Origin: an uncultured Blastocatellia bacterium
Lineage (GTDB): Bacteria > Acidobacteriota > Blastocatellia > Pyrinomonadales > Pyrinomonadaceae
Direction: 5' to 3'
NCBI GenBank assembly: GCA_946480785.1
Contig: CAMLLD010000094.1
Location: 1 to 20,938 of the forward strand
Length of the DNA stretch: 20,938 nucleotides
In this document: piece by piece, positions 7,229-14,306 of the stretch
Layout: every line of letters begins with the position of its first letter
How positions within the stretch are numbered: position 1 is the first letter of the stretch
Made by a program: the position numbers and the translations under genes
Notes under the pieces: generated by a model
What the model was told of the DNA's origin: nothing
Databases searched by the model: none
Seen by the model: only the letters and a program-made list of their open reading frames with translations

Positions 7229-8386
7229 TCAGTCTAAGTGTAACCGAACAACCGTCTCGACGTGATGTGTCTGAGGAAACAGATCAAACGCCAACAACGA
7301 CTCAATCACATATCCACCAGCAAACAACTTACGCAGATCGCGCGCGAGCGTCGCCGGATCGCACGACACGTAAGTAACACGCCGCACACGCGCATCAACA
7401 ATCCCCTTGATCACCACCGACTCAGCGCCGGCACGCGGAGGATCGAGCAACACAAAATCACTCTGCAATTCTCGCCGTCTAATCCAATCAGCAACGCCCG
7501 CATTCACCACGCGCGCATTCTCCAACCCCGCGCGCTGCAAATTCCGCCGTGCAAACCCGACCGCTACCGGATTTCCCTCGACACCCGTCACCTCCGCAAA
7601 GCGTCGCGCCAGCGGCAACGTAAACAACCCAACACCACAATAGAGATCCACCGCCCCTTCACCCGACACATCATCTAAAGCAAACTCGATCAGCGGCGCG
7701 AGCAAACCCGGATTGATCTGAAAGAACGCCTCCGCGCTGTAGCTGTAAATCTCATCTCTGATCTTCAGTTCAAGCTCCGCCGTCTCAAACTCCGCAAACG
7801 CCGGCGACAGCGAAACGCCGTTATCACCCGCAACAACGTCCAAATGCTTCAAGTCCGGCGGAAACTCCTGCCAATCCGTCGAACGCACACGTTCGAGCGT
7901 CTCCTCCAACTGCGGGACCAGCACCGCGCAATTCGCCACGTCGCAAACGCGTCGCGAACCACGCTCGTAATACCCAATCGTTTGCTCGTCCCGATCGATC
8001 TGCCACATCGCCCGCATACGATAACGCCAGTCGCGCGGTGACGGCGTCACCACGATCTCCGGCACGTCTTCGAGTCGCGCGAGGCGATGCAAACAGTCGC
8101 GAATTATCTCTGCCTTCGCGGCGAGCTGCTTCTCATAAGTGAGCTGTTGAAAATCGCAGCCGCCGCAACGGCCGAAGTACGGACAAGGCGGTTCGACTCG
8201 ATCGGGCGAGGCGACCAGGATCTCATCGATCGATGCAAACAGAACGTTTCCCTGCTGCCGCTCGACACGCACGCGCAAACGATCTCCCGGCGCAGCGAGC
8301 GAAACAAAAACCGTGTGTCCGTCCGAGTGGGCCAGGCCGTACCCACCCGGCAGGATACGTTCGATCTCAACTTCCAACAACGACAT
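7229..8386 (-). CDS. rlmD: 23S rRNA (uracil-C5) methyltransferase, RlmD/RumA family
   Basis: SAM-dependent enzyme that makes 5-methyluridine in structured RNA. An N-terminal TRAM domain (about 2-60) is followed by iron-sulfur cysteines Cys68, Cys74, Cys77 (PPCPYFGRCGGC) and probably Cys153. The SAM loop is VDLYCGVG (246-253), then LLDPPRAG, catalytic Cys342 in YVSCDPATL, and the general base Glu377 in HHVETVV. I use the ATG at 8386, not the in-frame start 30 nt upstream, because it fits the TRAM domain start and forms a TAATG junction with the upstream membrane-protein gene. The family is certain. Whether it modifies U1939, U747 or a tRNA site is not decided by sequence, so the symbol is provisional. 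Confidence 0.88.
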   Translation of the reverse strand: MSLLEVEIERILPGGYGLAHSDGHTVFVSLAAPGDRLRVRVERQQGNVLFASIDEILVASPDRVEPPCPYFGRCGGCDFQQLTYEKQLAAKAEIIRDCLHRLARLEDVPEIVVTPSPRDWRYRMRAMWQIDRDEQTIGYYERGSRRVCDVANCAVLVPQLEETLERVRSTDWQEFPPDLKHLDVVAGDNGVSLSPAFAEFETAELELKIRDEIYSYSAEAFFQINPGLLAPLIEFALDDVSGEGAVDLYCGVGLFTLPLARRFAEVTGVEGNPVAVGFARRNLQRAGLENARVVNAGVADWIRRRELQSDFVLLDPPRAGAESVVIKGIVDARVRRVTYVSCDPATLARDLRKLFAGGYVIESLLAFDLFPQTHHVETVVRLHLD

Positions 8387-8769
8387 TACTGCGCCGAGTA
8401 CGGCTGCGGCTCCCAATTGTGCGGCGGTGGCGGCGGCGCATACTCCTGTTGCACGCCTTCGAGATCGAACTTAACGCCGCCGATGATTCCCGAGAGCGCG
8501 TTGTAAATCAGCGCGCCGATCGCGCCCATGACGAACCCGAGAATGCCGTAGACGATCGGTATGCCGATCATGGCGCCAATGCCGACGGCCGCCGAGCTCG
8601 CGCCGCCCATCGTCGCGTTGCCGCCTCCCGCCGCGGCCATCGTTGCGCCCACGATGATGATGAGCAACCCGTAAATTATCCCGATGATCAGCCCGAAGAT
8701 AAACATGAGCAGCCCGTACATCTTGGCCAGCGAAATCACGCCGAAGCGCCTGATAGTCATTTCAGCCAT
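8386..8769 (-). CDS. conserved hypothetical membrane protein (127 aa)
   Basis: No function recognised. The N-terminus AEMTIRRFGVISLAKMYG is followed by a long hydrophobic stretch at about 19-45 (FIFGLIIGIIYGLLIIIVGA). A Gly/Ala-rich loop and a second hydrophobic stretch at about 63-95 come next, then a cytosolic-looking tail with PPPPP. Two to four membrane passes are likely. The start is the ATG at 8769: AGGAG at 8776-8780 is 6 nt away, whereas it is only 3 nt from the GTG just upstream. The stop shares its last base with the next start (TAATG), so translation of the rRNA methyltransferase is probably coupled to it. From memory, ISLAKMYG-type proteins are frequent in Acidobacteriota. Confidence 0.8.
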   Translation of the reverse strand: MAEMTIRRFGVISLAKMYGLLMFIFGLIIGIIYGLLIIIVGATMAAAGGGNATMGGASSAAVGIGAMIGIPIVYGILGFVMGAIGALIYNALSGIIGGVKFDLEGVQQEYAPPPPPHNWEPQPYSAQ

Positions 8770-8775
8770 CACGTT

Positions 8776-8780
8776 CTCCT
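8776..8780 (-). promoter_or_regulatory. Shine-Dalgarno AGGAG deciding the start of the 127-aa membrane protein
   Basis: On the minus strand AGGAG stands 6 nt before the ATG at 8769 and only 3 nt before the GTG at 8772. The ATG is therefore the better start. Confidence 0.6.
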
Positions 8781-8796
8781 TTTGACACTGCGCGAT

Positions 8797-9504
8797 TCAA
8801 ACGTAAAACAAGCTGAGACGCGGCACGGCGAATTGCTCCCGCAGACGCTTCAGCAGAAGGTTGTTGAAGGTTTGATTATAAACCGACGTTTCCATGTGAT
8901 TGCGATATGGTTTGAGTTGTTCTTTGACGGCCGTCTTTTGCGCTTCGAGCTCGTCCGTCGTAGCCACCGCAAACATCGAGTTGTTCAATAAACGTTCGAG
9001 CCCGCCGAGCGAGTCTTCGAGCTTGCGCGTGTCGAGCGTCGCGCCCGCGGCGAGATCCTGTTCGATATCGTTGAGCAGCATCGCGGCGCGCGTCATTGCT
9101 TCGGAGAGATCGTCTTCCTGTTTTTCCCGGCGCGTGGCGGCAGCTTCGAGTAGCGAGTCGCGGCTGCGTTGCAGATGTTCGCTGATCGCTTCGAGCGAGA
9201 ACGGCGTTTTGTCAGACGCGAGGTCATTTGCCGCAGACGCGCCGACGCGCGCTTCGTTCCATTCGGCGTACTGCGCTTCCACTTCTTCCTGGCAGTAGAG
9301 CAACGACTTCACCGTGCGTTTGCGCGGCCGCGACTCGAAAGAGTCGAACGACTTTTCAATGCCGCGCAACACGATGTGCAACGGAATGCCCTGCTCCTTC
9401 CACGTCTCCATCAACGCCCAGTCCATCGGGCTCAGAAACAGATGCTTTCCGCGCCGCCTGACAAACGTGTCTTCGATTTCGGTGAAGTAGTTGAAGTAGT
9501 TCAA
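8797..9504 (-). CDS. conserved hypothetical protein (235 aa), mostly helical
   Basis: No domain of known function recognised. The N-terminal 60 residues look like a conserved block: NYFNYFTEIEDTFVRRRG, then LSPMDWALMETWKEQGIPLH and VLRGIEKSFD. The middle and C-terminus are charged and helical (about 85-215), possibly coiled-coil, ending in FAVPRLSLFYV. There is no signal peptide or membrane segment, so it is cytosolic. It starts with TTG at 9504, whose last two bases lie in the coaX stop TGA (4-nt overlap). Downstream ATGs would cut into the conserved block. Its place between coaX and the membrane protein in a tight operon argues that it is real. Function is unknown. Confidence 0.82.
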   Translation of the reverse strand: MNYFNYFTEIEDTFVRRRGKHLFLSPMDWALMETWKEQGIPLHIVLRGIEKSFDSFESRPRKRTVKSLLYCQEEVEAQYAEWNEARVGASAANDLASDKTPFSLEAISEHLQRSRDSLLEAAATRREKQEDDLSEAMTRAAMLLNDIEQDLAAGATLDTRKLEDSLGGLERLLNNSMFAVATTDELEAQKTAVKEQLKPYRNHMETSVYNQTFNNLLLKRLREQFAVPRLSLFYV

Positions 9505-10280
9505 GCTCTGATTCGTTGGTAAATGAGGCGCAGGCCCTCGAGCGTCAACGTGTCGTCTACCACCTGGATCGAAGGCGACGCGGGCGCAATGACATGAGCT
9601 AACCCTCCGGTCGCGATCACGCGTGGAGCTTCTCCCAGTTCATCGATCATGCGTATGATCAGTGCATCCACGAGGCCTGCATACCCGTTGTACAGACCCG
9701 ACCGCATCGCGGCGATTGTCGAAGAACCGATGACCTTTGCGGGCCGTGTAAACTCGACGCGCGGCAGTTTCGCGGCGCGTGAAAACAATGACTCAGCACA
9801 CGTCATCAAGCCGGGACTGATCGCGCCGCCGATGAACTCGCCGGCCTTGTTAATTACATTGAACGTCGTCGCGGTGCCGAAATCCACGACGATGCACGGC
9901 GCGCCGTACTTCTCAACCGCCGCCACAGCATCAACGATTCGATCGGCACCAAGCGCGGACGGCGGATCGTAAACGATCTTCAAACCCGTGCGAGTCGTGT
10001 GATCGACGAACAGCGGCGTCAGATTGAAGTACAGCTCAGCCATCTGCGTGAGCGTGAGGTTCAGCGCCGGAACCACAGAGGCAATCACGATCGCCTTGAG
10101 CTGCCTGGGTTCGAGGTTGAAAACCTGGAACAGGTGACGGATGTCCGCCCCATACTCGTCGCGCGTGCGCTGCACATTGCTGGTCAAGCGCCAATGCGCG
10201 AGCAGGTCCTCGTCCTCGTCGTCGTCTGCGAAGACCGCGAGCTTCAAGTTGCTGTTGCCTGCATCAATCGCCAGCAGCAT
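9501..10280 (-). CDS. coaX: type III pantothenate kinase
   Basis: Phosphorylates pantothenate, the first step of coenzyme A synthesis, in the cytosol. It belongs to the ASKHA fold. The N-terminal phosphate loop is AIDAGNSNLKLAVF (Asp6), the substrate motif is DPPSALGADRIVDA with the presumed catalytic Asp113, and VVDFGTATTFNVI (from 131) is the second nucleotide motif. CoaX enzymes usually need a monovalent cation and are not feedback-inhibited by CoA. The length of 259 aa is typical. The start at 10280 is preferred over the in-frame ATG at 10295 because GAGGAG at 10288-10293 sits 7 nt upstream of it and overlaps the earlier ATG. It overlaps the glycosyltransferase end by 17 nt. An acidic run (DDDEDED) sits near residues 19-25. 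Confidence 0.95.
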   Translation of the reverse strand: MLLAIDAGNSNLKLAVFADDDEDEDLLAHWRLTSNVQRTRDEYGADIRHLFQVFNLEPRQLKAIVIASVVPALNLTLTQMAELYFNLTPLFVDHTTRTGLKIVYDPPSALGADRIVDAVAAVEKYGAPCIVVDFGTATTFNVINKAGEFIGGAISPGLMTCAESLFSRAAKLPRVEFTRPAKVIGSSTIAAMRSGLYNGYAGLVDALIIRMIDELGEAPRVIATGGLAHVIAPASPSIQVVDDTLTLEGLRLIYQRIRA

Positions 10281-11562
10281 AGACCAGCTCCTCATCTCGC
10301 CTGGACGTTGGGCGGAGCACGTTTTCGATCAGGTCGGCCGCGCGTGCGGGACCGTTTTCCTGCTTCAGTTTGTTGCTGACTTCGACCGCGTTGCGACGAT
10401 ACTCAGGACGCTCGAGCAAATCGCGCAGCTCTCGCTCGACTCGTAAAGCACGATAGCTCTGGCGATAAACCGTCCTGCTAACTCCCAGACGCCGCGCGTG
10501 CTCCGCATTGTCAGACTGATCGAACGCGAACGGCACGATCAACGTCGGCACGCCAGCCAGCAATCCCTGCGACGTCGTACCGACGCCGCCGTGATGAACC
10601 ACGACACTCGCGCGCGGCAACAACGATTGATACGGCGCGTAGTCGAGGACGATCATTCCTTCGGGTACCGACGCTGGACGGTTGCGCTCGTCGCCGACGA
10701 GCAACACCGCGCGCTGGCCCAACCGCTGCGCCGCTGCAATACTCTCAGCAAAGAAATCACGCGCGACCCAAACCGCCGACGATCCCAACGTGAAAACAAT
10801 CGGCGCTGGACCAGCAGCCAGAAACCGTTCCAACTCGTCCGGCATCGCCGTCTGATGCCGCCCGTCGTAGAAACAGAAACCCGTGATCTCGGTCTGCCTG
10901 GGCCAATCCGGCTGCGGCTGGGCAAACACTTTCGAGAACAAGGCGAGCACGAGCAGCGGCGAGTGTTGCCCGTCGAACATCGGATTGCCCGTGTCGCTCA
11001 GCCCGAGCTCTTCTCTGAACGCGGCGACGGCTTTCGCCTTGTAACTGCTCTTCATCACGTCGAGAAAGAACTTGGTAAATCGTGGTCCAAGCACGCGGAG
11101 ATGGCTGGTCCACTGCCAGAACGGCGGCACCGGCATATCGTGCGCCGAGAAGAACGAGAGCGGCGCGAGCACGGTCGAGATCCACGGCATGCCAGTCTTG
11201 CGTCCGACGAGTGGACCAGCAGGCGCGGCCGGATGCGTCAGCAAAAGATCGGCGCCCTTCACTATCGCGAGCAGATCGGCATAGCTGTCGCGCACGGCGG
11301 GAAAGATCAGTTCTTCAGTCAGGAACCGGCCGCCGGTCTTCGGCTCCATGACTTTCTCCATCAGATCGATTTGCTGGCTCTTCGGCTCGGGCAGGTCGGG
11401 CCGCACGGGAAAAAATTCGAGCCCCGCGCCTTCTATCTTCTCGCGATAGCTCTCCGCCGTCGCAATAACCGGTGCGTGGCCGCGCGACTGCAACTCCATC
11501 GCGATCGCCATGTATGGATGAATGTCGCCATACGAGCCGAGGGTGTTTAGCACTATCTGCAT
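10264..11562 (-). CDS. GT1-family glycosyltransferase (UGT/sterol-glucosyltransferase-like)
   Basis: Predicted to transfer a sugar from a nucleotide-sugar to a lipid or small-molecule acceptor. The N-terminal GT28-like domain starts with LNTLGSYGDIHPYMAIA (5-21). The C-terminal donor-binding domain carries VFTLGSSA near 256-263 and the diagnostic HHGGVGTTSQGLLAGVPTLI (323-342), followed by PFAFDQSDNA with the Asp-Gln pair (348-349) that contacts the sugar in UGTs. There is no signal peptide. 432 aa is usual for the family. It starts 1 nt after the birA stop (TGA-T-ATG) and overlaps coaX by 17 nt. The acceptor is unknown: sterols, hopanoids, carotenoids and macrolide-type products are all glycosylated by relatives. 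Confidence 0.88.
   Translation of the reverse strand: MQIVLNTLGSYGDIHPYMAIAMELQSRGHAPVIATAESYREKIEGAGLEFFPVRPDLPEPKSQQIDLMEKVMEPKTGGRFLTEELIFPAVRDSYADLLAIVKGADLLLTHPAAPAGPLVGRKTGMPWISTVLAPLSFFSAHDMPVPPFWQWTSHLRVLGPRFTKFFLDVMKSSYKAKAVAAFREELGLSDTGNPMFDGQHSPLLVLALFSKVFAQPQPDWPRQTEITGFCFYDGRHQTAMPDELERFLAAGPAPIVFTLGSSAVWVARDFFAESIAAAQRLGQRAVLLVGDERNRPASVPEGMIVLDYAPYQSLLPRASVVVHHGGVGTTSQGLLAGVPTLIVPFAFDQSDNAEHARRLGVSRTVYRQSYRALRVERELRDLLERPEYRRNAVEVSNKLKQENGPARAADLIENVLRPTSRRDEELVYAAGD
10288..10293 (-). promoter_or_regulatory. Shine-Dalgarno GAGGAG for coaX
   Basis: On the minus strand GAGGAG is 7 nt before the ATG at 10280 and overlaps the alternative ATG at 10295. This decides the coaX start. 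It lies within the 3' end of the glycosyltransferase gene, so coaX is translated from inside its neighbour's message. Confidence 0.65.
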
Positions 11563-11563
11563 A

Positions 11564-12316
11564 TCAAACGTTCATTCTCGCCGGCCTGACGCTGGTAACG
11601 TCGCCGGCCCTGATTAACTGGATGCCTTGCGTTGTTTCGAGTCGCAGCGCGCCGTCGTTTTCGATTCCGCGTGTGTGGCCGCGCAAAACTTCAGCGCCAT
11701 TCGTAACCTGGACCAGCTTGCCTGTCGCGAAGGAAGAACGGCTGGACCAGGCGGCCACGATCTTTTCCGCGCCGTCAGGTTCGTGAAGCAATGAATACCA
11801 GCGCGCGAGTGCCTGCAACAAGGCGCTGAGTATCGCTTCACGTTCCGCCGGGCGGCCCGATTCGTTTGTGACGGACGTGGCGACGTTCATCAAGTCATCA
11901 GGGAAAGCCTGGTTCGTTAGATTGATGCCGATGCCGAGCACGACTGCGCGTCCCGTTGGCGTTTCGATCGCTTCGGCGAGTATGCCGCAGATCTTGCGCT
12001 CGTTTGCGAGCAGATCGTTGGGCCACTTGATGTCGGTTTCCACCCCGCTCGCGTCGAATAATGCATCGCCGGTTGCCAGCGCAGCGACGAAAGTGATGAG
12101 CGGCCAGCGATCGAGCGCGATCTGCGGTCGTAACAAGATGCTGAAATACAAGCCCGCGCCTTTCGGCGACGACCATGCGCGCTGCAAACGTCCGCGCCCG
12201 GCGGTCTGTTCGTCAGCCACAACCGCGACGCCTTCTTCCGCTCCCTCGGCTGCGAGCCGAGCGACTTCGGTATTGGTAGACGGCAGTGATTCGTAACGCA
12301 GGACCCGCGGCTTCAT
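11564..12316 (-). CDS. birA: biotin--[acetyl-CoA-carboxylase] ligase
   Basis: Activates biotin as biotinyl-AMP and attaches it to the carrier domain of biotin-dependent carboxylases. The catalytic domain shows the biotinyl-AMP loop GRGRLQR (40-46), KWPNDL (97-102), KICGILAE (108-115) and GIGINL (128-133). A small SH3-like C-terminal domain follows from about 200. At 250 aa there is no N-terminal helix-turn-helix, so this is a class I enzyme without the repressor role of E. coli BirA. It heads the seven-gene minus-strand run. The start is ATG, with no strong Shine-Dalgarno and only 72 bp to the divergent modB start. A TACAAT hexamer (12330-12335, minus strand) could be a -10 element giving a very short leader, but no convincing -35 accompanies it. 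Confidence 0.94.
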   Translation of the reverse strand: MKPRVLRYESLPSTNTEVARLAAEGAEEGVAVVADEQTAGRGRLQRAWSSPKGAGLYFSILLRPQIALDRWPLITFVAALATGDALFDASGVETDIKWPNDLLANERKICGILAEAIETPTGRAVVLGIGINLTNQAFPDDLMNVATSVTNESGRPAEREAILSALLQALARWYSLLHEPDGAEKIVAAWSSRSSFATGKLVQVTNGAEVLRGHTRGIENDGALRLETTQGIQLIRAGDVTSVRPARMNV

Positions 12317-12388
12317 ATCGTCAACGCGGATTGTAAGCTACAAACGGCACAAATTGGAGAAGGTCTGATAAGCTGTGCCCCAACTCGC

Positions 12389-13045
12389 GTGATCGACTGG
12401 TTCCCCATCAGGCTTTCCTTCGCTGTGGCCATTGCTGCGACGCTGATCGCGCTCGTTGCGGGCTCAGGTCTCGCGTGGCTGCTCGCGCGCAAACGTTTTC
12501 CCGGCCGCAACCTGATCGATGCGCTCGTCACACTCCCACTCGTGTTGCCGCCAACTGTGCTCGGTTATTACCTGCTGGTCCTGCTTGGTTCTCGTTCCGC
12601 GTTCGGCGCGTTTCTCGATCGCACGTTTGGTATTCGTCTGACGTTCACCGTCACCGCTGCGATCATCGCCGCGACGATTCACGCGCTGCCGCTCGTAACG
12701 AAGTCTCTGCGCGCGGCGTTTGAATCAGTGAACACGGATCTCGAAGCCGCCGCGCGTACGCTCGGCCTCAACAATCGCCGCATTTTTTTTCGGGTTACTT
12801 TGCCGCTCGCGGCGAAAGGTGTGCTCGCCGCGACCGCGCTCGCGTTTGCGCGCGCGCTTGGAGATTTCGGAGTGACGATCATGATCGCCGGAAATATTCC
12901 CGGCAAGACGCAGACTGCTTCCGTAGCGATCTACGATGCAGTGCAGGCGGGACGTGATAATGAGGCGTTTACGCTCGCGGTGATCGTGTCGGCGCTCGCG
13001 GCCGTGTTGCTTTATGTCATCAACCGTTTTGGCAAAATCCTTTGA
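12389..13045 (+). CDS. modB: molybdate ABC transporter permease
   Basis: Inner-membrane channel subunit of the molybdate importer. Hydrophobic helices lie at about 8-32, 44-67, 84-104, 137-160 and 193-213. LPLVLPPTVLGYYLLVLLG (49-67) is a ModB hallmark, and the cytoplasmic EAA loop EAARTLGL (119-126, continuing to LPLA) is the docking site for the ATPase. The length of 218 aa is normal. The start is GTG at 12389 with no good ribosome site. GGAGAAGG at 12356-12363 is too far away, but no better in-frame start exists. The gene is detached from modA and no modC follows. Its last 26 nt overlap the convergent DUF1501 gene. A run of eight T at 12783-12790 encodes Ile-Phe-Phe in the coupling loop. 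Confidence 0.93.
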   Translation: MIDWFPIRLSFAVAIAATLIALVAGSGLAWLLARKRFPGRNLIDALVTLPLVLPPTVLGYYLLVLLGSRSAFGAFLDRTFGIRLTFTVTAAIIAATIHALPLVTKSLRAAFESVNTDLEAAARTLGLNNRRIFFRVTLPLAAKGVLAATALAFARALGDFGVTIMIAGNIPGKTQTASVAIYDAVQAGRDNEAFTLAVIVSALAAVLLYVINRFGKIL

Positions 13046-14294
13046 ACTTCGCGGCGCCGATCGAGTAGCCGGGGAAAACTGATTTCAGATCCGCGGCGCC
13101 GAGATGTCGCGTCGCGATCTCGCCGAAGACGTCGCGGAAGTCAGTGGTCAACGCGAGATCGCGTCCTTCATAAAGCTGATCGCTCTTCAGTCCAGGCCAC
13201 TTACCGTAAACCTGACCGCCGCGCACGCTGTTGCCCATCACGAACATCGCGTTTGCGTGACCGTGGTCCGTGCCGCGGTTGCCGTTCTCTTTCACCGTGC
13301 GGCCAAACTCCGACATCGTCAACACGACCACGTCGTCCATGCGTTGGCCCAAGTCCTGGTAGAGCGCCGCGAGACCGGAGCTGAACTGCTGCAAAAGGTT
13401 TGCTAACTGTCCGCGCGCATTGCCCTGGTTCACGTGCGTGTCCCAGCCGCCGACGTCGGTGAACGCGATCTCCAAACCCACGCCTGCTTTGATCAATTGT
13501 GCAATCTGAAGCAGCGAATTGCCGAACGGCGTGCGCGGATACTGCGCGCCGTTTTCCGGTTTGTACTGCGCGGGATTGACTTGTTTCAGATAGTTGACCG
13601 CTTCGAATGTTTCGCGGCCGGTGTTAGCGAGTGGTTCAGTTTTATTACCCGAGTAGATCGCTTCGAAACCGCCTTGCACGCTTGCGGAAGATTGACCGTC
13701 GCGAATCGCAAAGTTCGCGAGGTTCGACATCGCAATCGCTTCGGCGCGTCCCTGCAACACGCGCGGCATCTGCTGCGTGAACGACACGGCGCGGAACGGC
13801 GAGTTCTGCTCGTCTTTCTTGTTTTGCAGGTAACGATTCAACCAGCCATCGGGCGTCGACTTCAATCCGGGCGTCGCGGATTCCATGTAATCCTGCGCGT
13901 CGAAGTGCGAACGCGTGTTGTCGGGCGAGCCGGAAGCGTGAACGATCGCGAGCCGTTTCGAATCCCACAGCGGCTTGAACGGACTCAGCGACGGATGGAG
14001 GCCGAAGAAGCCGTCGAGGTTGATCGCGGCTTCGGCGTTTCCGTTTTGCGGTTTGGGAATCGCGATCGAAGGGCGCGCGTCGTAATAACTCGACTCACCG
14101 AAAGGCACGACGACGTTCAAGCCGTCGACTGCGCCGCGCTGAAAGATCGCGATCAAAGTTTTGCGCCGGCCGCCGGTGATGGCGTTACGCTCGTGCGCGA
14201 GGATCGCGCGCTGGAGAAAACCCGGGGCGGAGAGCGACATGCCGATGCTCGCGAGCGCGATGCTGCCTGATTTAAGAAAAAATCTGCGATTCAT
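13020..14294 (-). CDS. DUF1501 family secreted protein, Tat substrate
   Basis: Member of DUF1501, related in fold to the alkaline phosphatase/sulfatase clan. The precise activity is unknown. The N-terminus has a twin-arginine signal (NRRFFLKSG, residues 2-10) and a hydrophobic stretch, so it is probably exported folded. Typical motifs are FQRGAVDGLNVVVP near 51-64, GGWDTHVNQG near 280-290, TMSEFGRTVKENG near 324-336 and TDHGHANAMFVMG near 340-352. These His/Asp residues could bind metal. 424 aa is family-typical. It lies 12 nt downstream of the DUF1800 gene with AGAGGT before its ATG. DUF1800-DUF1501 pairs recur widely in bacteria and are assumed to work together. The 3' end overlaps modB. 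Confidence 0.9.
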   Translation of the reverse strand: MNRRFFLKSGSIALASIGMSLSAPGFLQRAILAHERNAITGGRRKTLIAIFQRGAVDGLNVVVPFGESSYYDARPSIAIPKPQNGNAEAAINLDGFFGLHPSLSPFKPLWDSKRLAIVHASGSPDNTRSHFDAQDYMESATPGLKSTPDGWLNRYLQNKKDEQNSPFRAVSFTQQMPRVLQGRAEAIAMSNLANFAIRDGQSSASVQGGFEAIYSGNKTEPLANTGRETFEAVNYLKQVNPAQYKPENGAQYPRTPFGNSLLQIAQLIKAGVGLEIAFTDVGGWDTHVNQGNARGQLANLLQQFSSGLAALYQDLGQRMDDVVVLTMSEFGRTVKENGNRGTDHGHANAMFVMGNSVRGGQVYGKWPGLKSDQLYEGRDLALTTDFRDVFGEIATRHLGAADLKSVFPGYSIGAAKFKGFCQNG

Positions 14295-14306
14295 AAACTT
14301 GTACCT

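Noticed and set aside
8387..8416. Upstream in-frame start for the rRNA methyltransferase, adding ten residues
   Set aside because: The TRAM domain and the TAATG junction support the start at 8386. The extra residues (GAAAVLGAV) do not fit the family.
10281..10295. Earlier ATG of coaX, adding five residues
   Set aside because: It overlaps the GAGGAG ribosome site that serves the ATG at 10280, and the added residues precede the normal CoaX start.
12317..12388. Molybdate-responsive ModE operator or Moco riboswitch before modB
   Set aside because: The 72-bp divergent region shows no convincing inverted repeat of the ModE type and is too short for a Moco riboswitch.
13434..14270. 278-codon + strand frame opposite DUF1501, and a similar 307-codon frame opposite DUF1800 (15297-16220)
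   Set aside because: Arg/Val-rich translations without motifs, ribosome sites or promoters. The minus-strand genes carry the family motifs.
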